Assembly (NCBI GenBank): GCA_032358165.1
Contig: JAALGY010000020.1
Location: 2,232,001-2,296,000 of the forward strand
Origin: Diplosphaera chodatii
Taxonomy: Eukaryota > Chlorophyta > Trebouxiophyceae > Prasiolales > Stichococcaceae
Length of the DNA stretch: 64,000 nucleotides
Reading direction: 5' to 3'
Made by a program: the position numbers and the translations under genes. Below, piece by piece: positions 1 to 12,228 of this stretch (the first letter of the stretch is position 1; the number at the start of each line of letters is the position of its first letter). The notes under the pieces were generated by a model. It saw only the letters and a list, made by a program, of their open reading frames with translations, did no database searches and was not told where the DNA came from.

Positions 1-191
1 ACCTGCTGGCGGCGGCGGCGGCATGTTCTCAGGTGAATGTGACATCGTCAGTTGTGATATTCCCGGCCGCAGCTCTGCCAAAGCAGCAGCAATCACCTGC
101 ACTTGCAACGGAGTTCCACCACCCACAGCCTGTGCGGTTCTTCACCCATATTCCAGTTGCACCAATGCACGACTCCCCAATCAGTCGCCTC

Positions 192-3100
192 TTATGACAG
201 CGTCTGGCCCGCGGTCTTGTCCTGCGCCTGCTTCTCGGCCTGCTTCTCCCACCCTGGGGCATGCTTCAGCTTGCGCTCCTCCTCCTTGGCCGCCTTGTCA
301 TACTGTGGAGCAGCCATACAGAGTAGTGTGGGGCACAGCGACCACCCAACAAGACTGAGCTACAAGCGTGAGACAAGCCAGCATGCCGGGGGTTCAAAGC
401 AGATGCATGGTGATGTTGCAGGCCTTCACAAGATCGCCAGTGTCAGGAAAGATCCGCACCTGCGGTGCCAGCTTGCCATCCTTGCAGATGATGTCGGCGG
501 GCTTGAGGTCCTCTCCATCAAAGGTGCGCTGCAGGATGTCCTTTGTGCCGGCGGCATAGCGCTCCTGCATGCACAGCACTTCCATTCGAGTATCACACTA
601 TATCATGTAGGTCCAGGTTGAGGGGCGGTGTGTGCCCCGAGTGAGAGCTGCCACAGGGTTTCGCATTTGATGGTGATGAGTAGGGTGCCTCACAGGAGCC
701 AGCATGCAGCGCACCTGGGCATCAAGAGTGGTACCGGAGTAGTGTGGCGTCCTGCATGGGCACATGCGAGCTTCACCACCTGCCACATTTCTTAGCAGGC
801 TCGGAGCGTGAGAACCTGTGGGAACGCTGAGTCCATATGCTGCATTACATCCACAGCTTCATCAATTATGCAGTGCAAAGGTGACCAGTCGCACATGGCT
901 TGGTTAGGCATCGTTCGCCAGGGGTGGTCGGGCGGTGCTGGCTGTGGGTACCACACATCGCCTGCAGCACATGGCCATACAGCCTTACAGCACGGCTGTC
1001 ACTCCTCAGCCTGAACTGTGCCGCCCTTCCATTGGGCCTGCAGTGACTTGCAGAGGGACACAAGTTCCATCACCATTGATGCTCTATCAGAAAAGAGTTC
1101 GTACCTGCATACCCGGCAAGGTGTCCGCTCTCAAGTGCCTGTATGTCAACAGGGTCATGTGTGGGCATGGGTGTATGTTGACCTGTGATATTGGTCAAAA
1201 CCATCCGCCGGCGTGTGTGCGCCATTCTGCCATGTCACAACAATGCGCACCTCCTTGACAGCATCCGTGTCGCAGATGGCACCGCGTGCTGTGTTAACCT
1301 GCAGAAACATACACCAGTTGCATGAGGTGTGCATGTTGCGAGATGGTCATAGCGTTATGCAATTACCCTATCAGGCACAATCTTAGTGCGCATGTACGGA
1401 CCTGTCCCCTGCTTGCATGGGCATCACTCTTTACCGCCGCACTCGCATGGCCCTGCTGCATGCACTACAGCAGGAGTCCCTCAACCCGAAAGGGTCCTCA
1501 CCAGGTAGGAGCCAGGCTTCATCTTGCCGATCAGCTCCTTGTTGAACATGCCGCGCGTGCCCTCGTGCAGCGGGCAGTTGATGGTCACCACGTCGCATGT
1601 GCTGCACCCATGCCACACAACAAAACCTGTCATGGGCCGCAATTGCACCACTGCGCATGCACGCATGGCTGCCACTTCCCAGGTCCCGTCCATGGGATTG
1701 ACCATGGGCTTAGCGATGACCGTCACACGATGGCAAACTTGCCTGACGAGCTCGTCAAGGTCCATGCGGCGGCAGTGGAGCCTCTCCTCGGTCTCCTTGT
1801 CCAGGTTGCCGTAGTCATAGTACAGCAGCTCACCGCAGTTGAACCCCTGCACACACCATAGCGCTACATGGCATCATCGACACGGTAGCAGAGGGCAGGC
1901 TTTGCGCAACCAGCCTGGCAGCTTTGCGACAGTGCAGATGGCCAGCATGCCGACATTGCTTCGTGTGCAGACCACAGGCGGAGCTGTGCGAAACACATGC
2001 TCCTACCCCAAGGCGCTGCAGCACCAGCTGACCGACTGCATGCAGGGCACGACCACTTTTTGTCAAGGCAAAGGGCGATGATGCAGTGACCAAGAAGGCG
2101 TGCATCATACCATGGACACATTCAACCCAGTATGGCAAGCACCACGAGCCATGGGGACGCACTTCTTCCAGCGCCCACCGTGCCCACTTTCTTTCCCTCG
2201 ACATCATATGCTCTGCGACCCAGCCAGGGTGACGTCACAGCACAAGACGTCGCCAAAACAGACAGCAGGGAGTGGGGTGTCAGGAAAAGCAGTCAATAAG
2301 CGGTCATGCCACCAGGCAGCACAGCCACATAGCATGCAGAGCATCGTGCCACATGCCCAAAGAACAAGACAGGCAGACTCACTTGGCAGCGATCTCGGCG
2401 ATGTTCCACTTGCCGTCCTTCACTTGCTGGTGCGCAGGCATGTAGTTGCGGACCAGAGACTGTGCAGGGCAGCACCAAAGTCAGTGAACAGCCACCCACG
2501 CCTGCTCTTGTCATCGCTGACCTGCCCACATGCGCAGTGCTGCCAATGTGAGGGTTGAAAATAGCCTGCTGCAGAGTGGAAGCCGAGATGGGTCCTACCA
2601 GGATCATCATCACGACATGCTCGGCAACGCTGACCGTGTTGCTGCCTGTGCATCACAATCGTCGGAGCGTCCTCAATAATAGTTATTGTACACGTGCAAG
2701 TCAGGAACTGATCAGGTGATTCAATGGCTCAGATCATCCTGCTGTGATGTCAAAATTTCCTCAACACTGCACACCACACCTGTGACCTCAGCCACCGTGA
2801 GGCCACCCTTGGAGGCGGCGAGCAGGTCTACATGGTCGCTGCCGATGCCCGCAGTCAGCGCCAGCTTCAGCTTGGGCGCCTTCTTGATGCGCTCCTCCGT
2901 CACGTATGCCGGCCAGAAGGGCTGCAGGTTGTCAGCAGCTTGTCACCGGGGCCTGGACATGTCCATGCCATCAGGGCGCTGCAGCTGCAAGGCTGAATTG
3001 TCCTGGCAACCCTGCCGAATCCTGGCCGACACCGACATAACAACGCATGCACGAGAGCACAGGTCATCGACGCCACAGCCACCAGCTGCAACAGCCTCTG

Positions 3101-3755
3101 CAGCGTGGTGTAGTTTGTATGTCCAGTGCACCGTGGTGATCAGGATGTCGGTGTCGGGCAGGTTTTTGTCCAGCTCGCTGTCGTCGCCCTCCTTGTCGGA
3201 CGTCACGACGAGCGTGTGGCCGCGCTCCTTCAGCCAGTCGCGCAGCCCCAGCGCGTTCTCTGTGGTCCCAAGTAGCCTGCACACCCCCGCAGGCGGTGTG
3301 TCTACCTACAGCCAGCCACTGTACGCACGCAAAGCACGCTCCACATGTGCGTGCAGAAAGCAGACGCCGCCCTGTGCAGCAAATCTATACATTCTGTAGC
3401 GCAATGCCGTGGCCCTTGAAGGGTGCACCTCGGCTGGTTGCGAGCGGGCTCGCCGCCATCATACAGCACCGCGGTCACCTTCAGACCCTCCTTGCCAGCC
3501 AGCGCGGGCGTCGTCACCTGCAAGACGCACGCGATCATTCAAGCTACATCTGATAGCAGCAAGCAGTGATAAGTGGGGGTAGGTCAGGCACTACCACTAC
3601 AGGGCAGCATGCCGCGCATGGGGCATGGTATATGAGTGCCACAGCCTCGACCTGCGGTACCGTACCTGCCGAGCCTGGCACAGGGATGGGGCGGCTGCAT
3701 GCACGAGCTGCCTCGCGCGGCGGGCGCCTGTGGTCGCCAGAAGTCGCAGCGCCAT
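192..3755 (-). CDS. FDH: NAD-dependent formate dehydrogenase, probably mitochondrial
   Basis: Oxidises formate to CO2 with NAD+. Sixteen exons join in phase to 424 residues: 3666-3755, 3429-3517, 3132-3276, 2780-2921, 2599-2645, 2383-2459, 2163-2212, 2007-2035, 1743-1846, 1502-1601, 1251-1298, 1105-1138, 895-961, 715-751, 460-564, 192-302. The first exon encodes a basic, Arg/Ala-rich presequence ([16 protein letters not shown]...) typical of mitochondrial import, which fixes the start. Family hallmarks follow in order: the PFWPAYVT loop, [20 protein letters not shown] (substrate Asn), the NAD-binding GTVGAGRIGQ, NTARGA (catalytic Arg), [10 protein letters not shown] and TPHYSGTT (catalytic His). 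The intron between 1743 and 1601 uses a GC donor (AG|GCAAGT). Three exons are under 40 bases. The last exon adds a Lys/Glu/Gln-rich 36-residue tail beyond the usual end. Divergent from the GPAT gene. Confidence 0.95.
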
Positions 3756-4580
3756 GGCGTCCTAACTGCCTGCACAACGAAACCAAGATTCATTTGCTGC
3801 TGCAGATAGGTAGGAGTCTTTCACCCCATGCAAACCTGTGTGATGCTGTTTGTACTTTGCACGCTTCCTCTACGAGATCCACAAATCCAACGGATTGAGT
3901 TTCGTGCATGCATTAGGCGAGATACCGACTGGGCTGATCAACGAGGGCGAATTGGCTGCAGTTGCACTATAAAGCATGTAGCCTTTATAACAGATGCAAT
4001 GCAAGCCGCTGGCAGCGTTTCATGCGCTTTGGCCCTGGCGTCATCCGGCGCATTGCCTTGCCTGCACTTCCGAGATGTCCGAAACCAAACGTCGGCCGCC
4101 CACGCGCCCGACACGGATAGTGACGACGTTCCGCGCTGTTTATGCCCGAATAACTACGCAATCGGCGGAAGTCTTCGTAATGTGCAGTCCGCAAATGCAT
4201 TCCTGAATCCATCGAAGCGGAGCAGAAGCTCGATCAGTACCTAATGAGTCATGTGTGTACCAGCAGAAGACTACGTGACGCATCCCAGAGATGCATTCCC
4301 TACCCTCAAAGCATTCGCCGGCCACCAGCATGCTGTGTCAGCCTCAGTGGCAGCATCTGCAGGGTGATATCTCCGCTGTACGTTCTGTAAGAGTGCAGAG
4401 ACCTTTACCGGTATCTACCATCAGATTGAGACGGCGGCAGCGGAGTTGCGGGCAGATCTAGCAGTGCACGTTGGATCATCTGGCACCATGTGGACAGTCT
4501 GATCTGGGCGGGGTAGGCAGAGCACCTGAGCGTCCGTGCCCACAGCACGTTCGACTGTGCGTCTAGCGGCGTGGAGCGTA
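3756..4580. promoter_or_regulatory. Divergent intergenic region, FDH / GPAT
   Basis: About 825 bases separate the two start codons, so both promoters and 5' UTRs should lie here. A TATAAAG-like string sits at 3968-3974. It is about 600 bases from the GPAT start and about 210 from the FDH start, so its role is unclear. No convincing coding exon was found. Confidence 0.4.
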
Positions 4581-7498
4581 ATGCTGGGCTCCGTCCCCAC
4601 TCAGAGCGGCTCAGGATGCAAGTGCACGCCATTCGTGCGAGTACAGCGCGCCCATTTGAGGCTATCAGCACAGCCGAGGCAGGCAGCATGGAAGCAGCAG
4701 CGCTCACGATCAGGTACCTCATTGCGCCACCACTGGTGCTTGGGTGCAAGAGGCTGCACTGGTGTATGGCTTCATTGCTGGGCAAAGGCGGTGCCAAGCG
4801 GAGTTTTATCTTGCCGCTGCAGGGTGTCAGCCGCTGAACGCGGCCACAGCAGAGGCGCCCGCTAGCTTTGCGGACGTCAAGTCAGAGGATGAGTTCAAGG
4901 CCGTCCTCAAGCAGAAGGTTGCTGAGAAGGTGCAGCGAGCGCCCCTCCCTCGCCAATCGCGCGCCACTGTAAAGCCTGTGCAAGGCGATGGCAGCATGCG
5001 GCACATGACACGGTCCAGCTGCTGCGTGCACAGATCTTGCCGGAGCAGCTGGTGCCGGGCATGCTGGACTTCTACAACAACTACAAAACGGCGGTGGTGG
5101 GCAGCGGGGTGGCAGGGGCAGACGAGCAGCTGGTCGCCTCGGTCATGGGCGCCATTGCTGACAGGTGCAGCAAGAATGCGGCAGGCGATGGAAGGGCGCA
5201 GCCCCCAGCACGCCTGCAGGACGTGTCCCTGCCCTCGGAGCGGGGCAGAGCTGCCTGCGAACGGATGTTTTCTTCCGGCCAGGCAGGCGCAGCGCTAGGC
5301 GGCAACCATTGGTGTGCACCTGTACCTTCACCCCTGCATCAACGTGACGATGTGGTGCTTCTGCAGGTCGGTGGACCAGTTCATCAACCCGTACACTTTC
5401 CCGTCGTTCCACACCCGGATCCTGGAGCCGTACGACTACTACGAGTTCGGGCAGCGCTACGTGCGCAACCTCATCGACTTCGACGCCTCGGTGGTGGGGC
5501 ACCTGGAGGTGTTCGACACCATCCAGGCGCAGCTGGAGGCGGGCGAGAACGTTGTGCTGCTGGCCAACCACCAGACGGAGGCAGACCCCGCGGTGAGAGC
5601 ACACCAATGCAGCCCCACGTGAAGCGCTCCCCGGCATCGCCTGCCAGTGTGGATGCCGCTTGCGGCAGAGCGCTGATCGGGGCTGGACTGCCTCAGCACA
5701 ACTCGGCAGAACGGGCTACCGAGGACTCACCGAGCGCAGGTGTGGGCGCTGCTGCTGGAGAAGACGCACCCGCGGCTGGCGAGCGACGTCATCTATGTGG
5801 CGGGCGACCGCGTGGTGCGCGCCGCTCACCTGACATGATGTCAGCAGCCCAACATAGCGCCGCATGGCTGCTTCACTGGTCTGCGCCTTGTGTGCCGCCA
5901 CCTTTAGAGCAAGCCACCCTTTCAAGGCCTCTGTCACTGGCGTTGTTGCGGCCCGTCCTGTGCCCATGCTCACACAGCAACATCGACAGCAGATGGCGAA
6001 GCGATGCACACGCCCAGCCGTATCTGCAGCCTGTGGCATGAGCGCCAGGTGTTGACGCCCGTCCAGGTGACGGACCCGCTGTGCAAGCCGTTCAGCATGG
6101 GGCGCAACCTGTTCTGCGTGCACTCCAAGAAGCGGCTGGACGATGTCCCGGAACTGAAGGCCGCCAAGCAGAAGCAGAACCGAACCACGCTCGTCACCAT
6201 GGCCAAGATGTTCAACCAGGTGGGCCTGCAGGCTGCTGGTACATGCGCCGCACAGTTCTGTTGTGTAAGGGACACTGAAGTGCCGAAGCAACACCGCATA
6301 GCATGTGTTTTTATAGCAACCTTGTATGACCTATAAAGATGCATCTGAGCTGCTTGGGCTGCAGGATGGACTGTGCTGAAGGGACCATACGCACAGAGTG
6401 CCGTTTATCTCGCTTCAGCATCCACTTTTTGCTGCAGGGTGGGCAGCTGGTGTGGATCGCACCCAGCGGCGGCCGCGACAGGCCGACCAGCGACGGCGAG
6501 TGGCTGCCGGCGCCCTTTGACGGCTCGGCCGCCGAGCTCATGCGCACGCTGCTGACGAAGGCGGCGCCCGACGGCCACCTGTACCCCTTCGCCATGTCGT
6601 CGTGGGCCATCATGCCGCCGCCGCAGGTGTGTGGCAAACAACTGCTGGTGCAATGCGACAGCCCAACAGCCATTGTCCGGCACAAAAGCCCTGTTTGGCG
6701 AAGATGCTTCAGACTTGTTTGCGCAGCGGCACAACAACCAACTTTAATACAGCCTACTGTACGCGCGGGTGTGTTCACCATGGCTGGTTCGTATCGCAGT
6801 CTGACAGCTAATTGAACTGGTGCACAAAGCTGATGGTGATGCCCTGTAAACCGCAGCAACTAGAGAAGGCGATGGGGGAGCGGCGGCTGACGTACCACAA
6901 GGCGTGCGGCATCTCGGTGCTGCCCAAGCTGGATGTGGATGGCATTGTCGGCGGAACAGGTGCGCGATGCCAGGTTCAAGTGCACATGCTGTGTCAGGCC
7001 TGCTTCAGGTCTTGCACATGTGCGTCAGTCTGCCGTGCTCAGGCTAGAGGTGCCGCATGTCAGGTTCTATATGTACACCACTCTGCATCCTGGTCATTTC
7101 CGGGCAAGCTACTGCACCACGACGCCTGGGCTCTCTCGCACTGGTCAGTGCCACGTCCCAACAGTGCAGCCCTGCGTGTGTGCAGGTGTGTCGCAAGAGG
7201 AGAAGGCCGGGCGCAGCCAGGCGCTGGCCAACATCGCACACGAGCAGGTGGGCACAACCAGCACGTTGTCATTGGCATTGGCATGCACATGCGTCAGAAC
7301 TGCCATGAAAATGTGAGACTAACTTTAAACCCTAAACCCTAACTGGCTATCATCAGCAGTAAAGGTGTCTTCCTGTCGCAGTGCTGACGTTCTGCTGCTG
7401 CATGTCCGCAGGTCACAGCAGAGTACAAGAGGATGGCAGCAGCAATGGAGGATCCCTCGAAGCGGGGCGATGTCTATGTACAGCCATGGAAACAATGA
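4581..7498 (+). CDS. ATS1: Plastid glycerol-3-phosphate acyltransferase (acyl-ACP type)
   Basis: Transfers an acyl chain from acyl-ACP to the sn-1 position of glycerol-3-phosphate, the first step of plastid glycerolipid synthesis. Ten exons join to 421 residues: 4581-4713, 4823-4929, 5034-5164, 5367-5592, 5740-5814, 6067-6219, 6438-6626, 6857-6959, 7186-7247, 7412-7498. Exon 1 gives a basic, Ser/Gln/Arg-rich leader that fits a chloroplast transit peptide. The ATG at 4581 was chosen because only that frame leaves the phase needed by exon 2. The catalytic H(X)4D motif reads NHQTEADPA at the end of exon 4. The other family blocks follow: [21 protein letters not shown] and [11 protein letters not shown]. 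The length matches soluble plastid GPATs. A TGTAA poly(A)-type signal lies 62 bases past the stop. Confidence 0.95.
7326..7342. repeat. Interstitial telomere-like motif
   Basis: The last intron of the GPAT gene contains TAAACCCTAAACCCTAA, a little over two copies of CCCTAAA (the TTTAGGG plant-type telomere repeat on the other strand). It could be a telo-box or a scar of break repair. Confidence 0.7.
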
Positions 7499-7559
7499 GC
7501 GTTTAGCGGCGAGAACTGTGGGCATTGCTGATGAGGGCATACTCTTGGTGCTATCATCA

Positions 7560-7564
7560 TGTAA
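7560..7564 (+). terminator. Putative poly(A) signal TGTAA for GPAT
   Basis: TGTAA is the common polyadenylation signal of chlorophyte algae. This one lies 62 bases after the GPAT stop codon. The assignment rests on position and motif only. Confidence 0.45.
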
Positions 7565-8048
7565 CCCGGGACAAGCACTGCATGCAGAATGGTGCATCTT
7601 GAACCTGGCAGAACGCGACGTCAATGCCCCTTGGCGAGGTCAAACACCCGTTTTTGTTCATCTCGCAATGTCCCGACAGCCGCCACGCACGTCTGCAGAA
7701 ATCACCTAACTACAATGCGCCTCACCAATCAAATTGTGTACGCTGCACAACCGCTTTCACTCATAGTGTACAGTATTGCAACCTTGCAGCTGATACATGT
7801 GTCGAAGCAGGAAGAGGCTGGACCTCCCAATGCTGTGGTCCACCCAGCCTGGACTGTAGATGATCATTGCTGCTACTCTGCAAACGCGTCACAGATTGTC
7901 GTTGCCAGCAAAAGCGGCGCCCCAGCCGTGAGCATGTACCGCCACAGGGCTGCCAAACAGCTGGGCTACCTGCAACAGTACAAACGCAACGCCTCAACGA
8001 TTGCAACACAAGGTCTTGAGGCACGAAGTGAATCTGGTGGAAGTCAGG
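7565..8048. other. Convergent intergenic region
   Basis: Lies between the 3' ends of GPAT (+) and the methyltransferase (-). It should hold 3' UTRs. Several short open frames occur, but none has a family match or splice support. Confidence 0.5.
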
Positions 8049-10189
8049 TTACAGATCACTCAAGCTCACAGAACGTAGTGTCAGTGCCCTGGCAATTCGC
8101 ACCTTCCGGCAGCCAGGCGCCTCAGTCATGAGCTCCACATAGTGGCCGTGGTGATGAGGCTCACACAGCATGACCTGCACACAACATGACACCTGCGCTC
8201 GACGCCACTTCAGCAGCAGTTGGGTGATAGGGAATCCATGCATGTGTGTACCTCTGCCTGCCTGCGTTTCGAGATGCTACCAGTGTTTTGCCTGACTGAC
8301 CTTATTGTAGCCAATATAGAATGGCACCAGCTGGTCCTGCGTGCCGCCTATCTGCATGCGTGACCAGATGCACACTTTCTCAAATGCTGTGTGCCTATGC
8401 TGATGGTCGGCCAAAGTCGTGCCTCATGGAATGCAGGTAAGGGCTCCGGCTTACAGCCAAGAAACAAAGCGGAAAGCGGAGCTCACCTGCAGCTGCTCGT
8501 ACATGTAGCCCTCCATGTACAGTGCCAGCCCCAGGTACACCTCCGGCCAGTCAGCGTTGAAGACATCATCGAGGATGACCACGCCTCCATCTGCAGCAAA
8601 TGAATCAGAGAAGTATCAGATGTGGTCGCTGCCTCCAGCTCGCAGCCACCTCGTCACTCAACAGGCTCAGCAGCAGCAGCAGCAGCAGGTCACTCCATGT
8701 GACAGCGAACACTGTGACTACGGCTGTATGGTAATGGTGTGACCTGCAAGAGATGCGGCTGCAAGGCGGAGGTCGCCGCAGGTGGCCCTGGCGCTGTGGC
8801 ACCCATCAATACTGAACAGGCGCACACCTGCAGGCGAGAGCTCAGCCTCTGTCTAGTGCCTCAGCCGGGCGAGCATCTGCAACGTAGGCCAACATCACAG
8901 CCGTTTGTTTCGAAGCTGATGTTGCACTACTCAGCGGTGCAATCAGTGGTCGTGGACGTCCATGAGTAGGGCTTCAGGCTGCTCATGGACCAACACAGAC
9001 CTGCAATCAGGTGCACCTGCAGAATGTCTTGCGTACCTTCATCGCTGGATTGGGGCAGCGATTTGGACAGCGCCACCCGCACGTCCACGTGCGCCACCCT
9101 GGCGGAGTCCTGCTTCATAAGCACCACGCGCTCCGGCAGCGTCGCTGTCATCTGACCTGCGCAGCTGCATGGCGCAAGGTGTTGGCACTGGAGCCCGTAA
9201 GTCAGGAAAGTTGTCCGCCACCGGAGCAGGAGCAAAGGCGATGCTACAAAGGACCACCTTGAACGGTGCGCTAGCTGTGCTGTGTTCATAAGGTCAACAG
9301 AAGGCATGGCTCTAGTTGCTGAGCTGCTGCTAGCTGCAGTCCGCAGCCTCCGGCGGTGTGCCATTGCCCAGTCAAGCGGCAAACATCAGACCAGAGGCCG
9401 GCACATCGGCACCTGTCGACATGCAGAGTTGGATGTTGCGCCAGGTTGCCTCCAGCGACCCCACGCCGCTGCTGTCCTCCCGGCGCTTGGGCGGCTCGAA
9501 CAGGTCGATGCCCACCCCGCCCTCCTGCGGCAGGCGTGCTGCACAGCTCAGTCCAGCAGACCAGCATGCTCTCTTCCGCTCATGGGTGCTTATGAGGTCG
9601 CCGCATGCACTCTAGTGGGGGCTTCTCTGCTGCGACAGCTGTCACGGCTTCTGGAAATTTGCCATTCGCATCGGCGAGGATAGGCCGCAGCTAGTGAGCA
9701 GACGAGGGTGGAGGGAATTGGTTTTGTTGGGCGTGCTGACCTGCGGCCCGCACAGCAGGCACAGCGGGATGAAGCCGCGCCCCTGGTACACGCCCACCTC
9801 CGCCACGTGGCCGCTGACGCCCTGCTCCCGCTGGCGTGCGTGCAGCCGTGCATACGCCTGCACAGAGATGCATTGGACACCCTTGTTCCCACCCAACTAC
9901 GGAACGTCTTTTTCGTTCTTTCTTGACATGAAATACTACTGTGGAGTGTATAGGCCCCTCTCACCTCCAGCAGCGCAGGCTCGAAGAAGCCGGGGACGCT
10001 GTCGACCACGTCGGCATAGCCCAGGAGTGCCGCCACCTCCGCCGCTGCGGGGTGGCCGTCCGTCAGCAGCCGGGCCGCCAGTGCGCCCAGGCGCCCCTTC
10101 CAGGCGCCGGGCGCGCCGCGCTTCCGCTGCGCTGCCGCCAGGCGCTTCTCATCGGCCCGCACCGCCCTGCCGCACGCAAACATTGGCAT
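8049..10189 (-). CDS. Class I SAM-dependent methyltransferase (Methyltransf_24-like)
   Basis: Exons read: 9965-10189, 9741-9857, 9413-9524, 9037-9156, 8487-8590, 8301-8336, 8049-8174, about 279 residues. The SAM-binding motif I is VAEVGVYQGRGF (E-x-G-x3-G), followed by the acidic strand GVGIDLFEPP and the late strand GGVVILDDVFNADWP, the order seen in class I Rossmann methyltransferases. LVPFYIGYNK near the end also fits this family. The substrate cannot be inferred. The N-terminus is uncertain: the ATG at 10189 is in frame, but a CGGCAG acceptor at 10166/10167 could instead join an upstream Arg/Ser/Ala-rich leader near 10474-10650. The usual DG.H strand before GGVVIL was not found, so a small exon between 8600 and 9036 may be missing from this model. 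Convergent with GPAT. Confidence 0.8.
8668..8688. repeat. CAG microsatellite (7 copies)
   Basis: Seven perfect CAG units lie inside an intron of the methyltransferase gene, so they are not translated in the proposed model. Confidence 0.8.
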
Positions 10190-11070
10190 GTCTTACTTTC
10201 TTGCAGCAGCTGCGTGCGCATGGGGTCGTACCAGGATGGCGCTGCCAGTGCCTTGTGGCGCTATCCACCAGAGATAACTTGCTGGTCAACAGTGGAACAT
10301 GCACAACAGGTTGTGTCTCAATACAGAGGAAACACAAGCATATTTCAAGCAAGAAACGAGACCATTTAGCGCAATGGTGGCCCGTTCGTGCCGGCAATGG
10401 AGTGCCAATTCACCTAGTACGACAGTCGGTGCAGACAACGGATATCGAGGACGTCAACGACTGCCCACATCTCTTACCCTGCAGGCTGCAGCGCTTGACT
10501 CTCGGCGGCAGGCGCCGCTGGAAGCTGAGCGACTACATGGCGCCTGCATCGGCGCCGCGCCAGCGATCCACCCAGCGATCGAGCAGATGTTCGGCGCGCG
10601 GATGCACAGGTAACGCTAGGTATATTCTTACATATGCTCTCGGGCATCGATGGGCAATCGACCTGGACTAAGAAGTTGCGTTGTCTGAGGGACACCTCAG
10701 ATGTTATACCCTCAATGCAGCAATTGAGCAATTATTTCCTCGTCGACCAGCAGCAGCCTGCAGTTGGTGTCATTAAGGTCCTCCTTTGGGCGCAATGAGG
10801 AAATGAGCGCACACAGTTCGCCACTCCAGGAAGTTGCCCCGGTTGCATGCTGCCGGTCGTCGACAAGGCACAGAATGACTGGAAGGCCTGATAGGACATT
10901 CCCTTGTAGGTCGCCCTCTGCAATGGTAGTCCCCGAGGCGGCTCGCACTCTTCAGGGCATGGTGCGCTTCGGGCGGGCCCTCTGTCCGTTCGCAAGTTGT
11001 AGAACACGACAAACGGGCAGCTGCAGCCCTTTTCTCAGTGCTAGGCGGTTAAAACGACACTCTCTCCACG
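10190..11070. promoter_or_regulatory. Divergent intergenic region, methyltransferase / P2
   Basis: Holds the promoters of the methyltransferase (-) and the P2 gene (+), and possibly a first exon of the methyltransferase at 10474-10650. That stretch has an Arg/Ser-rich reading ending at a GTAAGA donor. Nothing else is recognisable. Confidence 0.4.
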
Positions 11071-11883
11071 ATGAGGGTGATCTCCGCCTACCTGCTGGTG
11101 AGCATCCGCCAGCAAACTTGGCCCCAATGCATACCACCTGCTGTGGAGTTGCGCCACCATGTACAACATGTAGGTGCACTGCGTGTGCTGCAGGCTTTGC
11201 AACCCTGACACGATGCATGTTGACTCTGCTTGCGCACGCACCTGCTGGCTGTGCTGGGTGGAAATTCGTCGCCCTCCAAGGACGACATCACCTCCATCCT
11301 GGGCTCCGGTGAGGACCGCTGTTGCAGCGTCAAGTCTCAGCACTGCGATGCTTGTGTGTGTGTGTGGGGTTGTTCCATGAGTGGCAGCTGGCAGCTGGCG
11401 CACAATGAGCACAGCGACCATTGTTTTGCACTTGGCACGCTGGCGGAGAGGGGGCTCACGCTGGCCGTGCTGAAAGTAGCGTGGTGAACAGACCTGCTGC
11501 GGTTGTCAACCAGCGGGGGTTGGACAACCACGCTGCCTGCAGACACATGATGCTCTGGGCATGCCTGACGTCTGTGCTTCACCTGTCCCTGCAGTCGGCA
11601 TCGAGGCCGAGGACGACAAGATTGAGCTGCTGATCAAGGAGATGGACGGCAAGGACGTGAACGACGTCATCTCCGAGGGTGAGCTTGGCTCCTGTGCTGC
11701 CCCCAGCGTTCTGGATGTCATGTTGCTGCCCTCTTGCAGGATGTCATGTTGCTGCCCTCTTGCACCTGCTTCTCCTTCAGATCCTGCTTGATGTGCGCAC
11801 AAGCTGCCGCTCGCTCGCCAGCCTGGCCCCGACACGCGTATACGCATCGCAGGCGTTGGCAAGATGGCGTCTGTGAGCATGGG

Positions 11884-11914
<31 letters not shown>

Positions 11915-12228
11915 GGCGGAGGTGGCGCTGCAGCCGGCGGCGGCGGCGACGCTGCAGAGCCCGAGGAGGAGAAGAAGGACGAGGAGGAGGAGGAGGAGGA
12001 CGACGTGAGTACTGCTCACTCCTTGTGGGCCATGCTGCAGACTGTCTTTCTGTTGGCAGCATACTCCTCGGGCATGTGGCTGCACTGCTCCTCAATGTGC
12101 AGCGTCCTGGTGGCCTGCAGACGACACTGCTGTTGCTCCCCCTTGCAGTCATGCGCATGTCCCTCGCCACATCTGACTTTGTGTCTTTGTCGGCTTGCAG
12201 GACATGGGCTTCTCGCTGTTCGACTAGA
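11071..12228 (+). CDS. RPP2: 60S acidic ribosomal protein P2
   Basis: Lateral-stalk protein of the cytosolic ribosome, which recruits elongation factors. Five exons give 116 residues: 11071-11097, 11248-11308, 11595-11678, 11853-12004, 12202-12228. It starts MRVISAYLL then AVLGGNSSPSKDD, the P2 dimerisation domain, and continues through GIEAEDDKIELL to the universal C-terminal peptide DDDMGFSLFD. The flexible hinge, usually Ala-rich, is here a run of about 15 glycines followed by an acidic Glu run. Intron 1 is odd: homology forces exon 2 to begin at 11248, but the bases before it are CTG, not AG (see findings). A TGTAA signal sits at 12349. Convergent with plastid L6. Confidence 0.93.

Noticed and set aside
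9694..10671. A 325-residue plus-strand open frame
   Set aside because: Antisense to the methyltransferase exons, low-complexity Arg/Pro/Ser content, no domain.
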